Shown piece by piece: positions 18,536 through 28,367 of a stretch of DNA of 45,476 bases (position 1 is its first letter; every line of letters begins with the position of its first letter). The position numbers and the translations under genes are program-made. The notes beneath the pieces were generated by a model. It saw nothing but the letters and a program-made list of their open reading frames with translations. It had not been told where the DNA came from and did no database searches. The stretch is from an uncultured Rhodospirillales bacterium (lineage in GTDB: Bacteria > Pseudomonadota > Alphaproteobacteria > Azospirillales > Azospirillaceae). The DNA lies in assembly GCA_903856295.1 (NCBI GenBank), contig CAIOBP010000253.1, positions 1 through 45,476 of the forward strand, read 5' to 3'.

Positions 18536-19966
18536 CTAATTGCCGCCGCGCGACCACTCATCGTTATCGCCCAGCCCCCGGATGCCCCGGGTGTCGGCAC
18601 CCTCGAAATTGAGTCTGGTCATGGTGGCGCCGGTGAAGTCGGCGTCACGCAGATCCGCGCCGCTGAGATCCAGGTCGGTGAGCCGGGCGCGGCTGAAGTT
18701 GGCCTTGATCAGCAAGGCGCTGGGAAAGCTGCCGCCCGTGATGGTGGTGCCGACCAACCGGGCGTGCTCCAGGCTGGTCGGCCACTGCTGGATGCTGGAG
18801 CCCAGAATATCCACCGGGCCGCCCCGGCATTGGCTGAGATTGGCGTGAATCAGGGTGGCGCGCATCAGGTTGGCGCCGCGCAAATCGGCACCGATCAGCT
18901 TCGCCTCGCGCAAATCGGCGAACGGCAGGCGCGCCATGGTCAGAATGCAGCCGGTGAGATCCGCGCCCTTGAGGATCACCCCTTCCAGCTCGGCCGCCGC
19001 CAGATTGACCCCGGCGAGGTTCTCACCGGTGAGATCAACGTTGGAAAGGTCGGCCCGCTGTCCCTTCTTGCCGGTGCTGTCGATCCAGATCAGGTGGGCC
19101 GCGATGATCTGGCTGAGTTCGGTGTTCAGCGACTCGAGGCTGCGCGGCAGTTTGGCGCCGCTGGTGTCGGCATTGGCGAGACTGGCGAAGTCGATCAAGG
19201 CGCCGGACAGGTCGGCGCTCTCGAACTTGGTGTTGTAGAGAATGGCCGTGGTCAGAATCGCGCCCCGGAAGATCGCCCCGGTGAAGATGGCGTCGGTGAG
19301 GTCGGCGCCCTCGAGATTGGCGCCGGTCAGGTTCGAGTGGGACAGATCGGCGCGCATCAGCTTGACGTTGCGCAAATTGGTGTCGGTGAGATCGGTCTGG
19401 ACGACAAAGGAGTTGGCCATCTTGGAAAAACTGAGATTGGCCCCCCTCATCCGGGCGCGCGAGCCGTCGGTGGAGTGATTTTCATAGGACACCGCCTTGA
19501 GCTCGCCGCTTCGGCCGGGCTTGAGCATCATGCCGTCGCGCAGGTCGGCATCCATGATCTGCGCGCCGTTGAGGTCGGCGCCACGCAGGCAGGCGCCACG
19601 CAAATCGGCGCGGTCGAGATTGGCGCCGATGAGATCGGCCTCGCGCAAATCGGCGGCGAACAGGCTGGCGCAGGAGAGCTTGGCCCCGCGCAGATTGGCG
19701 CGGAACAGCCGGGCGCCGTTGAGTTCGGCGCTGGTGAGGTCGCGGCCGGAAAGATTGAGATGCGCGAGATCGCACAGGCCGAAATTGGCGCGGGCGCCAC
19801 CGTTCCGGCCCTGAAGAAACCGCAGATGGCGCAGGCAGACCTCCTCGACCTCCCGCTGACCGAGCCGGCGCAGGCCGAAGGTGCTGCTATCGTCCTCGAA
19901 CTCGCCGGGCGGCTTGCCCTCGTCCCCGGCAGGCTTCTGCGGCTTGTCGTTGCCGGTCTCAGACAT
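18536..19966 (-). CDS. Pentapeptide-repeat protein (downstream paralogue)
   Basis: A 476-residue protein made almost entirely of A(D/N)LxX pentapeptides, which fold into right-handed quadrilateral beta-helices. Two blocks (about 90-290 and 320-470) are split by non-repeat linkers. These include LRDGMMLKPGRSGELK near 175 and AHLIWIDSTGKKGQRADLS near 310. A charged 50-residue N-terminus (SETGNDKPQKPAGDEGKPPG) is unique to this copy. It starts 8 bp after the stop of its paralogue and is clearly a tandem duplicate of it, sharing both linker motifs. Functions of such proteins range from DNA mimicry to scaffold roles; none can be assigned. Confidence 0.88.
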   Translation of the reverse strand: MSETGNDKPQKPAGDEGKPPGEFEDDSSTFGLRRLGQREVEEVCLRHLRFLQGRNGGARANFGLCDLAHLNLSGRDLTSAELNGARLFRANLRGAKLSCASLFAADLREADLIGANLDRADLRGACLRGADLNGAQIMDADLRDGMMLKPGRSGELKAVSYENHSTDGSRARMRGANLSFSKMANSFVVQTDLTDTNLRNVKLMRADLSHSNLTGANLEGADLTDAIFTGAIFRGAILTTAILYNTKFESADLSGALIDFASLANADTSGAKLPRSLESLNTELSQIIAAHLIWIDSTGKKGQRADLSNVDLTGENLAGVNLAAAELEGVILKGADLTGCILTMARLPFADLREAKLIGADLRGANLMRATLIHANLSQCRGGPVDILGSSIQQWPTSLEHARLVGTTITGGSFPSALLIKANFSRARLTDLDLSGADLRDADFTGATMTRLNFEGADTRGIRGLGDNDEWSRGGN

Positions 19967-19974
19967 CGCCCAGC

Positions 19975-21342
19975 CTACTCGGACTCGAGGCCGACGGTGC
20001 CGCGCAACTCGGCGCCGTCGAGCTTGGCGCCGCGGACATCGGCATAGGTCAGGTTGGCCTCGTTGAGCACCGCCTTGCGCAGGTCGGCCTCCCGCAGATC
20101 GGCGCGGGTGAAATCGGCGCGGGTCAGGCGCGCGAGCCGCAAATCGGCGCCGCCGAGGGCGCACCGGTTCAGACGGGCACTCTCCAGATTGGCGGTCCAG
20201 TGCGAAACGGTGGTCGAGCCGGAAATTTCCACCGGCCCCATCCGGGCACTGATCAGCTTGGCGCCGCTGAGGGTGGCGCGGGTGAGGTTGGCCCCCCGGA
20301 GGTCGGCGTAGCTGGCGTCGACTTCGCGCATGTCGGCGAAGGAAAGATCGGCCATCACCAGCGCGGTCTTGGCGAGATTGACCCCCTTGAGGATGGTGTA
20401 GGCGAGATTGGCCGCCGAGAGGTTCAACCCCGAAAAATCCTGGCCGCTGAGATCGTGCTTGGACAGGTCGGCGCGCTTTCCGGAATGGCCCGAACTGTCG
20501 ATCCAGGCGGTGTGAGCGGCGAGAATGTCGCGCAGCGAGCCGTCGAGTTGCTCCAGGCGCTTGGCCATCTGGGTGTTGGTGAGATCGGCGTTGGACAGAT
20601 CGACAAAATCGAGGATCGCCCCGATCAGGTCGGCGTCGCGCAGATTGGTGTGCATCAGGCAGGCCCGCGACATCACCGCGCCGTGGAGAATGGCGCCGCT
20701 GAGATTGGCCTCGGTGAGGTCGGCGCCCTCAAGCGACGCGCCGGTCAGGTTGGAATTGCTGAGATTGGCCTTGATGAAGCGGACGTTGCACAGAATGGAG
20801 TCGGTGAGGTCGGTCTGAAGAATGAAGGCGTTGCTCATCTTGGCCCGGCTCATATCGGCGCGCTGGGCGCTGGCCGAGCCGAGTTCGGTCGCCCCCTCGA
20901 GGAAGGTGAGCTGCTTCAACTCCCCCCCCTTGCCCGGTTTGAGCATCACGCCGCCCCGAAGGTCGGCCTCGATGAACACCGCGTCGTTCATGCAGGCGCC
21001 GCGCAGGCAGGCGCCGCGCAGATCGGCCCGGCGCAGTTCGGCATGCTCAAGATTGGCCGAGCGCAGGTCGGAGGCGAACAGGTTGGCGTTGTGAAGCTTG
21101 GTCCGGGCGAGCTGGCTGCCGAACAGCTTGGAGCCCGAAAGGTCGACCTCGGAAAGGTCGCGGCCGCTGAAATTAAGAAAGGACAGGTCGCGCAGTTTCA
21201 GATTGGCCCGGACACCGCCAGCGCGGTGCTTGAGGTAGGCCTCGTGAGAATCGAGAACCTGATCAAGCTCGGCCTGGGACATTTTGTCACGGCCAATCTC
21301 GATTTCGTCGACCGATGTCGGAGCCAGATTGGTTGTGGTCAT
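19975..21342 (-). CDS. Pentapeptide-repeat protein (upstream paralogue)
   Basis: A 455-residue pentapeptide-repeat protein. A short N-terminal helix region ([20 protein letters not shown]) precedes two beta-helix blocks with A(D/N)LxX repeats. The same interrupting linkers as in its downstream neighbour occur: [16 protein letters not shown] near 125 and [19 protein letters not shown] near 285. Shared linkers and order show tandem duplication followed by substantial divergence. No signal peptide is present, so it should be cytoplasmic. It lies 127 bp downstream of the coiled-coil gene and on the same strand. Confidence 0.88.
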   Translation of the reverse strand: MTTTNLAPTSVDEIEIGRDKMSQAELDQVLDSHEAYLKHRAGGVRANLKLRDLSFLNFSGRDLSEVDLSGSKLFGSQLARTKLHNANLFASDLRSANLEHAELRRADLRGACLRGACMNDAVFIEADLRGGVMLKPGKGGELKQLTFLEGATELGSASAQRADMSRAKMSNAFILQTDLTDSILCNVRFIKANLSNSNLTGASLEGADLTEANLSGAILHGAVMSRACLMHTNLRDADLIGAILDFVDLSNADLTNTQMAKRLEQLDGSLRDILAAHTAWIDSSGHSGKRADLSKHDLSGQDFSGLNLSAANLAYTILKGVNLAKTALVMADLSFADMREVDASYADLRGANLTRATLSGAKLISARMGPVEISGSTTVSHWTANLESARLNRCALGGADLRLARLTRADFTRADLREADLRKAVLNEANLTYADVRGAKLDGAELRGTVGLESE

Positions 21343-21469
21343 GATGATGGCAGCTTCGGCCCGGGAAGTCGGAGAGTCTCGTCAAGCCAGTAACTATGGG
21401 GCGGCATCGTGCCTGTGCGCAATAAGAATGGCACAAATCCTGGAGCGAATCCTTTTCCTCGGCGCCGGC

Positions 21470-21901
21470 TCAACCCCCGGACCAGGGCGGCAATTGCGCA
21501 TCCAGGCGCCGTTTCAGTTCCATGTCATTCTGATGCAGGATGGCTTGGCCATCGAGGATTTTCTGAAGCAGCCCCATGATCTGCGTCTGGCCGCCTTCAA
21601 GAGTATCAAGGCGCGCGTCGACACCGTTAAAGCGCTTGTCGATACCGTCCAAGCGCGCGTCGATACCGTCCAAGCGCGAGTCGACACTGTTAAAGCGCTT
21701 GTCGATACCGTCCAAGCGCGAGTCGACACTGTTAAAGCGCGAGTCGATACCGTCCAAGCGCGAGTCGATACCGTCCAAGCGCTTATCGACATCGTTAAAG
21801 CGCTTGTCGATCCGCTGATCCATCGACTCAAGCTTCATGGCCACCAGCGACAGCGCCGTGGCGGTCAGTTCTCTGTCGGCGAATTTCTCACGATTACTCA
21901 T
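21470..21901 (-). CDS. Coiled-coil protein built from heptad repeats
   Basis: A 143-residue protein. ATG 21901 is preceded by GGAGG at 6 bp. Residues about 15-30 form an ATALSLVAMKLESMD helix. About ten heptads alternating RLDGID(S/A/K) and RFNSVDS/RFNGVD follow, then a second helix (GLLQKILDGQAILHQ) and a charged tail. The pattern predicts an elongated parallel coiled coil, as in trimeric fibre or scaffold proteins. No signal peptide or membrane helix is visible. It lies between der and the pentapeptide genes on the same strand. No specific function can be assigned. Confidence 0.75.
   Translation of the reverse strand: MSNREKFADRELTATALSLVAMKLESMDQRIDKRFNDVDKRLDGIDSRLDGIDSRFNSVDSRLDGIDKRFNSVDSRLDGIDARLDGIDKRFNGVDARLDTLEGGQTQIMGLLQKILDGQAILHQNDMELKRRLDAQLPPWSGG
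21617..21805. repeat. Nine tandem 21-bp units encoding the heptads
   Basis: Nine in-register 21-bp units, of two alternating kinds: GTCGATACCGTCCAAGCGCG (RLDGID type) and GTCGACACTGTTAAAGCGCT (RFNSVD type). Near-identity within each kind at the DNA level implies recent expansion, so copy number may vary between strains. Confidence 0.85.
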
Positions 21902-21975
21902 CCGGTTCCTCCGACGACCAAGATAGCACGCATGACCGGCGCTGTCGAATCGCGGGGCGGCGCCGGGATGGCCGC

Positions 21976-23397
21976 TCACTTATCGGCGTAGGGATTGTTG
22001 CCTTTGCGCAGCAACACCCGAACCGGCACCCCCGGCATTCCGAAGGTGTCGCGCAGGCTCTGAATGAGATAGCGGCTGTAGGATTCGGGCAGTTCGGTGG
22101 GACGGCTGACCCACAGGGCGATGGTCGGCGGCCGGGCCTTGATCTGGGTGGCGTAGCGCAGCTTGACCCGGCGCCCGTCGACCAGCGGCGGCGGGTGGCG
22201 CGCGATGGCCTCCTGAAGCCAGCCATTGAGCTTGGCGGTGCCGATCCGGCGGTTCCACAGGCCGTGAGTGCGAACCACGGCGTCGAGCAGTGGCTCCAGC
22301 CCCTGGTGGTGCAAGGCCGACAAGGTGACGGTGGCCAGGCCGCGCGCCTGGGGCAGCGAGGTTTCCAGCCGGTCGCGCATCTGCGCGAGCGCCGCCGGGC
22401 GATCGCTCACCGCGTCCCACTTGTTGAGCGCCAGCACCAGCGCCCGGCCCTCATCGAGCACCAGCCGGGCGATGGTCAGGTCCTGGCGGTCGAGACCGGC
22501 GGCGGCCTCGATGACCAGGATCACCACCTCGGCCATGCGGATCACCCGCAGGGTGTCGGCCACCGCCAGCTTTTCCAGCTTGTTCTCGACTCGGGCGCGG
22601 CGGCGCAGGCCGGCGGTGTCGACCAGCTTGAGCTGGCGGTCACGCCAGCGCCATTCGACGGTGATGGCGTCGCGGGTCATACCGGCCTCGGGGCCGGTCA
22701 GCACCCGTTCCTCGCCGATCAGACTGTTGAGCAGCGTCGATTTGCCGACATTGGGACGACCGACGATGGCCAGATTGAGCGGCCGGGTCAGGTCCTCGGC
22801 GACCGGCGCTTCGTCGGCCTCCCCGTCCGCACTCTCATCGGAGGCAGCCGCCGGCGCGGGCGGCACCTCGGAAGCGCCGTCGTCACCGGCCTCTTCCGGT
22901 TCGGGCGGCGCGAAGGGCAGCAGGGCCTCGACCAGATCCGCCAGTCCCTCGCCATGCTCGGCGGAAAACTGGACCGGATCGCCCAGCCCCAGTTCGAACG
23001 CCTCCAGCAAACCGGGGGTGCCGGCGCGGCCCTCGCATTTGTTGGCCAGCACCACCACCGGTGTGCCGGCCTTGCGCAACCACTGGGCGAAGTGACGATC
23101 GAGCGGGGTCAGGCCGGCGCGGGCGTCGATCACCAGCAGCACGACGTCGGCGGCTTCGATCGCCCGTTCGGTCTGGCGGCGCATCCGGGCTTCGAGGCTG
23201 TCGTCGAACACCTCTTCCAGGCCGGCGGTGTCCACGACCACGAAGTCGAGACCGCCGACCCTGGCCGCGGCGGCGCGCCAATCGCGGGTGACGCCGGGGG
23301 TGTCGTCGACCAGGGCCAGCCTTTTGCCGACCAACCGGTTGAACAGGGTGGACTTGCCCACATTGGGGCGTCCGACGATGGCGACGGTGAAGGGCAC
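21976..23397 (-). CDS. der: GTPase Der (EngA), ribosome biogenesis
   Basis: A 473-residue protein with two tandem GTPase domains and a C-terminal KH-like domain; it acts in 50S subunit assembly. [12 protein letters not shown] at residues 8-19 and [12 protein letters not shown] near 213 are the two P-loops. [13 protein letters not shown] (twice), NKCE and NKWD complete the G motifs; NKxE in the first domain is common in this class. The linker between the domains is unusually long and acidic/Ala-rich (about residues 165-205). It lies 19 bp downstream of bamB, the same neighbour it has in E. coli. Confidence 0.96.
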   Translation of the reverse strand: MPFTVAIVGRPNVGKSTLFNRLVGKRLALVDDTPGVTRDWRAAAARVGGLDFVVVDTAGLEEVFDDSLEARMRRQTERAIEAADVVLLVIDARAGLTPLDRHFAQWLRKAGTPVVVLANKCEGRAGTPGLLEAFELGLGDPVQFSAEHGEGLADLVEALLPFAPPEPEEAGDDGASEVPPAPAAASDESADGEADEAPVAEDLTRPLNLAIVGRPNVGKSTLLNSLIGEERVLTGPEAGMTRDAITVEWRWRDRQLKLVDTAGLRRRARVENKLEKLAVADTLRVIRMAEVVILVIEAAAGLDRQDLTIARLVLDEGRALVLALNKWDAVSDRPAALAQMRDRLETSLPQARGLATVTLSALHHQGLEPLLDAVVRTHGLWNRRIGTAKLNGWLQEAIARHPPPLVDGRRVKLRYATQIKARPPTIALWVSRPTELPESYSRYLIQSLRDTFGMPGVPVRVLLRKGNNPYADK

Positions 23398-23416
23398 TGG
23401 GCGATGTCCGCTCGGG

Positions 23417-24754
23417 TCAGTGATACGCGACGAGATCGCCGTCGTCGGTCAGGACGTAAAGCGTGCCGTTGGCCACCACGGGCGCGATGAAACCGGGGGC
23501 GGGCAACTCGATGGTGCTCATGACCCGGCCGTCGGCCGGCGAGAGACCGAGCATCTGCTCGTTGGAGCCGACCACCCACAGACGATCACCGGCCAGCACC
23601 GGCCCGGACCAAACCACGGGCGCCGATTTCTTGTCCTCCGGGTCCTCGAAGCGGTCGAGCGTCTTGGCCCAGCGGACCCGCCCGGTGGTGCGCTGCAAGG
23701 CGACCAGCTCATTGTCATTGGTGAGCACGAAAATGAACTCGCCGGCCGGACACGGAGTGTTGACTCCGCCGACCTCGGCGTCCCAGACGCGGGCGCCGGT
23801 CCGCTCGTCGATGGCCACGGTGCGTCCGCTGTGGCTGACCACGATCACCAGCCCGCGATCGATCACCGGCATGCCGCGAATATCGGCGATGCCCGAAAGG
23901 GCGGCGCCCCGGCGAATCGTCGCCAGATTGTCCTGCCACAGCGGCCGGCCGTTCTCGACCCGCAGCGCCGTGACCTCGCCCGAGGAATAGGGCGCGACCA
24001 CCGCGTTGGCGTTGGCGGCCGGGCTCACCGAGCCCACCAGACCGGCGGGCTCCAGAATGCCGCTGTGGTTCCACTCGGGATCGCCGGTCCGGGCGACGAC
24101 GGCCACGGTCTGATTGTCGATGGTCTGGGCCACCACCCGCCCCTTGACCACGGTCGGCCCGCCGCGGGCCGGCGCCGGAATGTGCTTGCGCCAGATGATC
24201 TTGCCATTCGCCGGATTGAGCGCCATCAGCTCGGCGTAGCCGGTGGCGGCGTACAGCACCCCCTGCTCGATGGCGATGCCGCCGCCGAAGGAACTGCCGC
24301 GCGTGTCCTCGGGCTTGAGATCGGTCTGCCACACTTCCTTGCCGTCGGCCTCGGTGAGCGCCGTCAGCCGCGACCGGGAATCAAGCGCGAAGATATGGCC
24401 CTCGCTGACGATCGGCGGACTGACCAGCCGCAGCCGCCCCGAGCCCGACCCGATGCTGGAGCGCCATTTTCTTTCCAGAGTGCCGGGCAGCGCGAGGTTG
24501 CCCATGGCGTGATCGGGGAAACCGCCGCCCTGCGGCCACTCGACATTGGCGACGGCGGGCGGCACCGCGACCGCAAGCGACGCCAGGGTCGGGTCGGGCG
24601 TGACCCGGCTGGTGTTCTGGAGCACGGAAATCCGCTCGCCGGTCAGCTTCTTCTTACCGCCATCCCCCTCGCAGCCCGAGAGCATCAGCCCACCGGCCAG
24701 GGCGACGACCAGGGCCGGGAGTGACAGGCGTCCAAAACCGTGCTGCTGCATCAT
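23417..24754 (-). CDS. bamB: Outer-membrane assembly lipoprotein BamB
   Basis: A 445-residue eight-bladed PQQ-type beta-propeller lipoprotein that assists BamA in inserting outer-membrane beta-barrels. The signal ends in lipobox LSGC with acylated Cys28. Blade signatures include [46 protein letters not shown] and [11 protein letters not shown]. The start overlaps the yfgM stop by four bases (ATGA), and der follows, so yfgM-bamB-der form an operon. Confidence 0.94.
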   Translation of the reverse strand: MMQQHGFGRLSLPALVVALAGGLMLSGCEGDGGKKKLTGERISVLQNTSRVTPDPTLASLAVAVPPAVANVEWPQGGGFPDHAMGNLALPGTLERKWRSSIGSGSGRLRLVSPPIVSEGHIFALDSRSRLTALTEADGKEVWQTDLKPEDTRGSSFGGGIAIEQGVLYAATGYAELMALNPANGKIIWRKHIPAPARGGPTVVKGRVVAQTIDNQTVAVVARTGDPEWNHSGILEPAGLVGSVSPAANANAVVAPYSSGEVTALRVENGRPLWQDNLATIRRGAALSGIADIRGMPVIDRGLVIVVSHSGRTVAIDERTGARVWDAEVGGVNTPCPAGEFIFVLTNDNELVALQRTTGRVRWAKTLDRFEDPEDKKSAPVVWSGPVLAGDRLWVVGSNEQMLGLSPADGRVMSTIELPAPGFIAPVVANGTLYVLTDDGDLVAYH

Positions 24755-25404
24755 GGCGCCTTGTCAAAAAAAGCGGCGAGTTCGGCGGCTCTGGCCCGTA
24801 ACCCGGCGGGAGCGTCTCTGTCGTCCGCAAGTTGGTGGAAGAGGGTTCCGGCCCTGACTTTGTCGCCGGCACGCGTGGCCAGCAACCCCTCGAGTTCGCG
24901 GGCGGAAAAACGCCAGGGATTGGTGTCGGCGGTCAGCTTGGCCAAGCGCTCGGTCAGCGCCTTGGGGTCGCCCGTCCCCGCCTGCTGCTGCACCGAGAGC
25001 AGCGCCGCGAGATCGCGGAAGACCACGGGCAGCGCACCATCATTGATCAGGGCGTCGTAAAGCGCCACGGCGCCGGCGCTGTCGCCGGTCCGCCCCTTGA
25101 CGCCGGCCTCGTAGAAACGCGCGAGGGCGGCCGGGCCGGACGGAGCCGAGGAGACCACCGAGTCGAGACTGGGAATGCCGGCGGCGGTGGCCCCGGCCGG
25201 ACCGGCGCTGTCGACGGCCTCGGCCAGTTGCAGGGTCGCGGCCTGCTGCCGGGCGAGGTGCCAGTTCTTCCACAGCACATAGCCCGCGGTCGCGGCAACG
25301 ACCGACAGCAGCGCGGCGATGACGGTGGTGCCATACTTCTTCGCGAGCCGCTCATAGCGTTCGCGGCGAAGGTCTTCCTCAACTTCTTGAAAAATGTCGG
25401 CCAT
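24751..25404 (-). CDS. YfgM-like membrane-anchored tetratricopeptide protein
   Basis: A 217-residue protein with a short cytoplasmic lead (MADIFQEVEEDLRRERYERL), one membrane helix (about residues 26-44) and a periplasmic TPR-like domain. In E. coli YfgM is an ancillary partner of the Sec translocon and the PpiD chaperone. The start MADIFQEVEEDLR matches family starts, so the longer frame upstream is ignored. First gene of the yfgM-bamB-der operon; its stop overlaps the bamB start. Confidence 0.88.
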   Translation of the reverse strand: MADIFQEVEEDLRRERYERLAKKYGTTVIAALLSVVAATAGYVLWKNWHLARQQAATLQLAEAVDSAGPAGATAAGIPSLDSVVSSAPSGPAALARFYEAGVKGRTGDSAGAVALYDALINDGALPVVFRDLAALLSVQQQAGTGDPKALTERLAKLTADTNPWRFSARELEGLLATRAGDKVRAGTLFHQLADDRDAPAGLRARAAELAAFFDKAP

Positions 25405-25548
25405 GATTCGTCCGCTGCCGCCCGAAGCGAGCCGGCACTTCCAGCCCTGGATCACGCCGGATACCAGACCCAGCGCCTCCCGGTCAAGGACGCCCTTCGG
25501 TCAAGGATGACGCGGCGGCATGGCGGGGGGCCGAACTCCCGGAAAACG

Positions 25549-27258
25549 CTACGACTCCTCGCCCGCCGCCTTTCGCTTTTCCTCGTCGAGCAGGTCCTTG
25601 CGCGAGAGTTTGCCGATCAGGGTCCGGGGCAGGGAGTCGCGGAATTCGATCTTCTTCGGCATCTCGATCGGCGACAGCTTGTCCTTGAGGAAGGTCCGCA
25701 GTTCGGCCTCGCCGAGGCTCGCGCCCGCGGCCAGCTTGACGTAGGCCTTGACCGTCTGGCCGCGATAGGCGTCGGGAACCCCGGCCACCACCACCTCTTC
25801 GATGCTGGGATGCAGGTAGATCGCCTCCTCGACAGTGCGCGGATAGACGTTGAACCCGCCGGCGATGATCAGGTCCTTGATGCGGTCGACGATGGCGGTG
25901 TAGCCGTCCTCGTCCATGATGCCGATGTCGCCGGTATGCAGCCGGCCGCCCTTGAGCGTGCGTTCGGTGTCCTCGGGCCGGTTCCAGTAGCCTTTCATCA
26001 GCTGCGGGCCGCGAATGCAGATTTCGCCGCGCTCGCCGGGGGGCAGCACCACGGTGTCGTCGGTGAGACTGACGATCTCGACCACCGTGCCCGGCACCGG
26101 CAGCCCGACCGTGCCCGGCTTGTACTGCCCGGAAATCGGCGTGATGCAGGCCACCGGCGAACATTCCGAAAGGCCGTAGCCCTCGATCACCACGCAGCCG
26201 GTGCCGGCCTCGAACTGCTGCTTGACCTCCTGGGGCAGCGGCGCCCCGCCCGAAATGCAGAAGCGGATCGAGGTCAGGTCGTGGGCGGCGCGCTCGGGAT
26301 GGGCGTTGATCGCGGTGTAGATGGTCGGCACCGCCGGAAACAGCGTCGGCTTCTTGCGGCCGATCAGCTCGAGCAGATCATCGAGATCGAAACGCGGCAC
26401 CAGCAGAATCTCGGCCCCGAGCAGCATCGCGGCGTTGAGAGCCACGGTCATGGCGAAGACGTGAAAGAACGGCAGCACCGCCAGCATCCGCTCTTCGCCC
26501 GGCCGGGCCTCGGAGAACCACAGCACGCATTGCCGGGCATTGGCGGTGAGATTGGCGTGGGTGAGCATCGCGCCCTTGGGCACTCCGGTGGTGCCGCCGG
26601 TATATTGCAGCACCGCGACATCCTCCAGCGGATCGATGGCCACCGGCTTGGGACGGCCGAAATTGGCGGTCAGGCTGGACCAAGTCAGATGCGCGTCGTC
26701 GTGGGGAATGTGGTGAGCGATTTCGGCGCGCTTGACCACCGGGAACAGCATGCTCTTGGGAAAGGGCAGGCAGTCGGCCATCCGGCAGACCACGATGCGC
26801 CGGAGCGCGGTCCTGCCCAGCAGCGGCTGAAGCTTGTCGTAGAGCACCGACAAGTCGAGGGTGATCATGATGGTGGTGCCGCTGTCGTCGATCTGATGGA
26901 TCAACTCGCGCTCGACATAGAGCGGATTGAAATTGACCACCGTCGCCCCGACCCGGAGAATCGCGAAGTAGGCGATGACATAATAAGGCGTGTTGGGCAG
27001 GAGCAACCCGACATGATCGCCCTTGCCGATGCCCAGTTTCTGCAAGCCCTCGGCGAGGCAGGCCACCTGCCGCCCGACCTCGCGATAGGTGTAGTGCTTG
27101 TCCATGAAATCGAGGAAGCGGTGGCTGCCGAATTTGGCCACCACCGCCTCGAAGGCGTCGGTCAGCGACCAGGGCGGCAGCGGCGCCCGCCAGTCGACGC
27201 CCTCGGGGTAGTGGCCAAGCCAGGGGTAGGCGGGCTCGGCTGCGCAGGTCTCGTTCAT
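25549..27258 (-). CDS. fadD: Long-chain fatty acid-CoA ligase
   Basis: A 569-residue AMP-forming ligase that activates long-chain fatty acids with ATP and CoA for beta-oxidation or lipid remodelling. The P-loop YTGGTTGVPKGAMLTH lies near residue 217, YGLSECSPV (adenylate binding) near 360 and TGDIGIMDEDGY near 450. The linker and catalytic Lys region (KDLIIAGGFNVYP ... GKLSRKDLL) is intact at the C-terminus. GAGGGGG precedes ATG 27258 by 6 bp. Transcribed on the same strand as yfgM-bamB-der but separated by 144 bp, so it may have its own promoter. Confidence 0.94.
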   Translation of the reverse strand: MNETCAAEPAYPWLGHYPEGVDWRAPLPPWSLTDAFEAVVAKFGSHRFLDFMDKHYTYREVGRQVACLAEGLQKLGIGKGDHVGLLLPNTPYYVIAYFAILRVGATVVNFNPLYVERELIHQIDDSGTTIMITLDLSVLYDKLQPLLGRTALRRIVVCRMADCLPFPKSMLFPVVKRAEIAHHIPHDDAHLTWSSLTANFGRPKPVAIDPLEDVAVLQYTGGTTGVPKGAMLTHANLTANARQCVLWFSEARPGEERMLAVLPFFHVFAMTVALNAAMLLGAEILLVPRFDLDDLLELIGRKKPTLFPAVPTIYTAINAHPERAAHDLTSIRFCISGGAPLPQEVKQQFEAGTGCVVIEGYGLSECSPVACITPISGQYKPGTVGLPVPGTVVEIVSLTDDTVVLPPGERGEICIRGPQLMKGYWNRPEDTERTLKGGRLHTGDIGIMDEDGYTAIVDRIKDLIIAGGFNVYPRTVEEAIYLHPSIEEVVVAGVPDAYRGQTVKAYVKLAAGASLGEAELRTFLKDKLSPIEMPKKIEFRDSLPRTLIGKLSRKDLLDEEKRKAAGEES

Positions 27259-27450
27259 GGCATTCCCCCTCGTGTCGGCGCCGGCCGGTTCGTGTGATGG
27301 CGCTGCAATTAGGATATCCCGGAGACCGAAACAAGGCCAGCCGGACACTGTACACACGGCAACCTTTGATGTCATTCGATCCGGAAACGGCCTGAAGGAA
27401 AAGAAACTTAATTTCCCTACTATGCTCACAAACTACCGCGGTAGCGCATG

Positions 27451-27480
27451 TTGACAGTGGGGTGGGGGGCACTGTACCAT
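27451..27480 (+). promoter_or_regulatory. Possible promoter for the small-lipoprotein island
   Basis: A perfect -35 TTGACA (27451-27456) is followed after 16-18 bp by a weak -10 (TGTACC or TACCAT, 27473-27480), about 40 bp upstream of the first lipoprotein start. The rest of 27259-27520 holds no gene. Confidence 0.35.
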
Positions 27481-27520
27481 GAGCCCGTTGTCGTCATGTT
27501 AATCGTACAGGGGAGGCGAG

Positions 27521-27868
27521 ATGCGTAAACCACTTGTAATAACAATTGCTGCGGTTATGGCAAGCTTATTGCCGGGCTGCTCATCAACCAGCTCATTTAC
27601 TGCCTTGAGTAGTAAGAATGTCAACACGAACAGCGTCAAGATCGACAAATCAAAGATGATGGCGCACACTACCGGGCAAGACTGTAAACACATTATCTTT
27701 TTCGTTCCAACGGGCGTCCCTCAGGTTAAGGAAGCCATTGACCGAGCGTTGGAAGCGGGACGTGGCAATATTTTGTTGAACGCCCGTATTGAAGAAAGCG
27801 CCTTCAGTATCGGAATATTTGGGAAGATGTGCTATACTGTGGAGGGGGATGTCTATGAAACGTACTGA
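27521..27868 (+). CDS. Small lipoprotein 1, paralogue of the next gene
   Basis: A 115-residue lipoprotein: the signal RKPLVITIAAVMASLLPGC ends in a lipobox with Cys20. The mature domain contains GQDCKHIIFFVPTGVPQVKE and AIDRALEAGRGNILLNARI, which recur in the next gene as GKDCKWVILGVPTGVP and AVDDALVTGNGVVLI. This pattern loosely resembles TRL-like small lipoproteins; that assignment is tentative. GGGGAGGCG precedes the ATG. Base composition is lower in GC than the flanking housekeeping genes. Its last 14 bases overlap the next start. Confidence 0.7.
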   Translation: MRKPLVITIAAVMASLLPGCSSTSSFTALSSKNVNTNSVKIDKSKMMAHTTGQDCKHIIFFVPTGVPQVKEAIDRALEAGRGNILLNARIEESAFSIGIFGKMCYTVEGDVYETY

Positions 27869-28277
27869 TCGCATTGTGCGCTTCACGTGTGGGATCCTGG
27901 CGATAATGGGCCTCTCCGCGTGCCAACAGAGAGTTGGCGACTTGACCTTCGTGTCAACGAAGAACATCGATTTCACGGATTTCCGTCTTGATTCCAAGAT
28001 GGGCACTCGCACTCAAGGCAAAGACTGCAAGTGGGTTATCCTTGGAGTTCCTACGGGAGTTCCAAATCTGAAGGACGCCGTTGACGATGCTTTGGTGACT
28101 GGCAATGGTGTTGTTTTGATCGACGAAGTGACGCGCGTCGAAACGACACCGATGATCATTGCTGCGAAGAGCTGCATAATAGTTGAGGGAACGGCTCTGA
28201 ATCCCATAAAGACAATTGCCCCGCCGGTCGCAGCGAAAGCCGAGCCGGAGCCAGAAAAATCGCGCCGTAGAAGGTAG
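27855..28277 (+). CDS. Small lipoprotein 2, paralogue of the preceding gene
   Basis: A 140-residue lipoprotein with signal KRTDRIVRFTCGILAIMGLSAC (acylated Cys23). The central domain shares DCK...VPTGVP...K-A-D-AL with its upstream neighbour, showing tandem duplication. The C-terminus is a charged Pro/Ala/Arg tail absent from copy 1. ATG 27855 is chosen over 27849 because GGAGGGGG lies at proper distance only from 27855. The overlap with gene 1 suggests coupled translation. Function unknown. Confidence 0.7.
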   Translation: MKRTDRIVRFTCGILAIMGLSACQQRVGDLTFVSTKNIDFTDFRLDSKMGTRTQGKDCKWVILGVPTGVPNLKDAVDDALVTGNGVVLIDEVTRVETTPMIIAAKSCIIVEGTALNPIKTIAPPVAAKAEPEPEKSRRRR

Positions 28278-28367
28278 CGATTGTTGTCAGTCGTCATGGC
28301 GCGGGTGATTCGCCTGCGCCATGATTGATTGCTTTTTATGTCGTATAGCAGGTTGGGGGAGGTATCA

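Noticed and set aside
18764-21393. Long plus-strand frames (about 430 and 400 codons) opposite the pentapeptide genes, with repetitive Gly/Val/Ile-rich translations
   Set aside because: They are mirror images of the A(D/N)LxX codon periodicity on the minus strand, lack ribosome binding sites and have no protein-like features.
21601-21820. Regular 21-bp repeats considered as a CRISPR array or iterons
   Set aside because: There are no spacers. The repeats are contiguous, in frame and encode a coiled coil.
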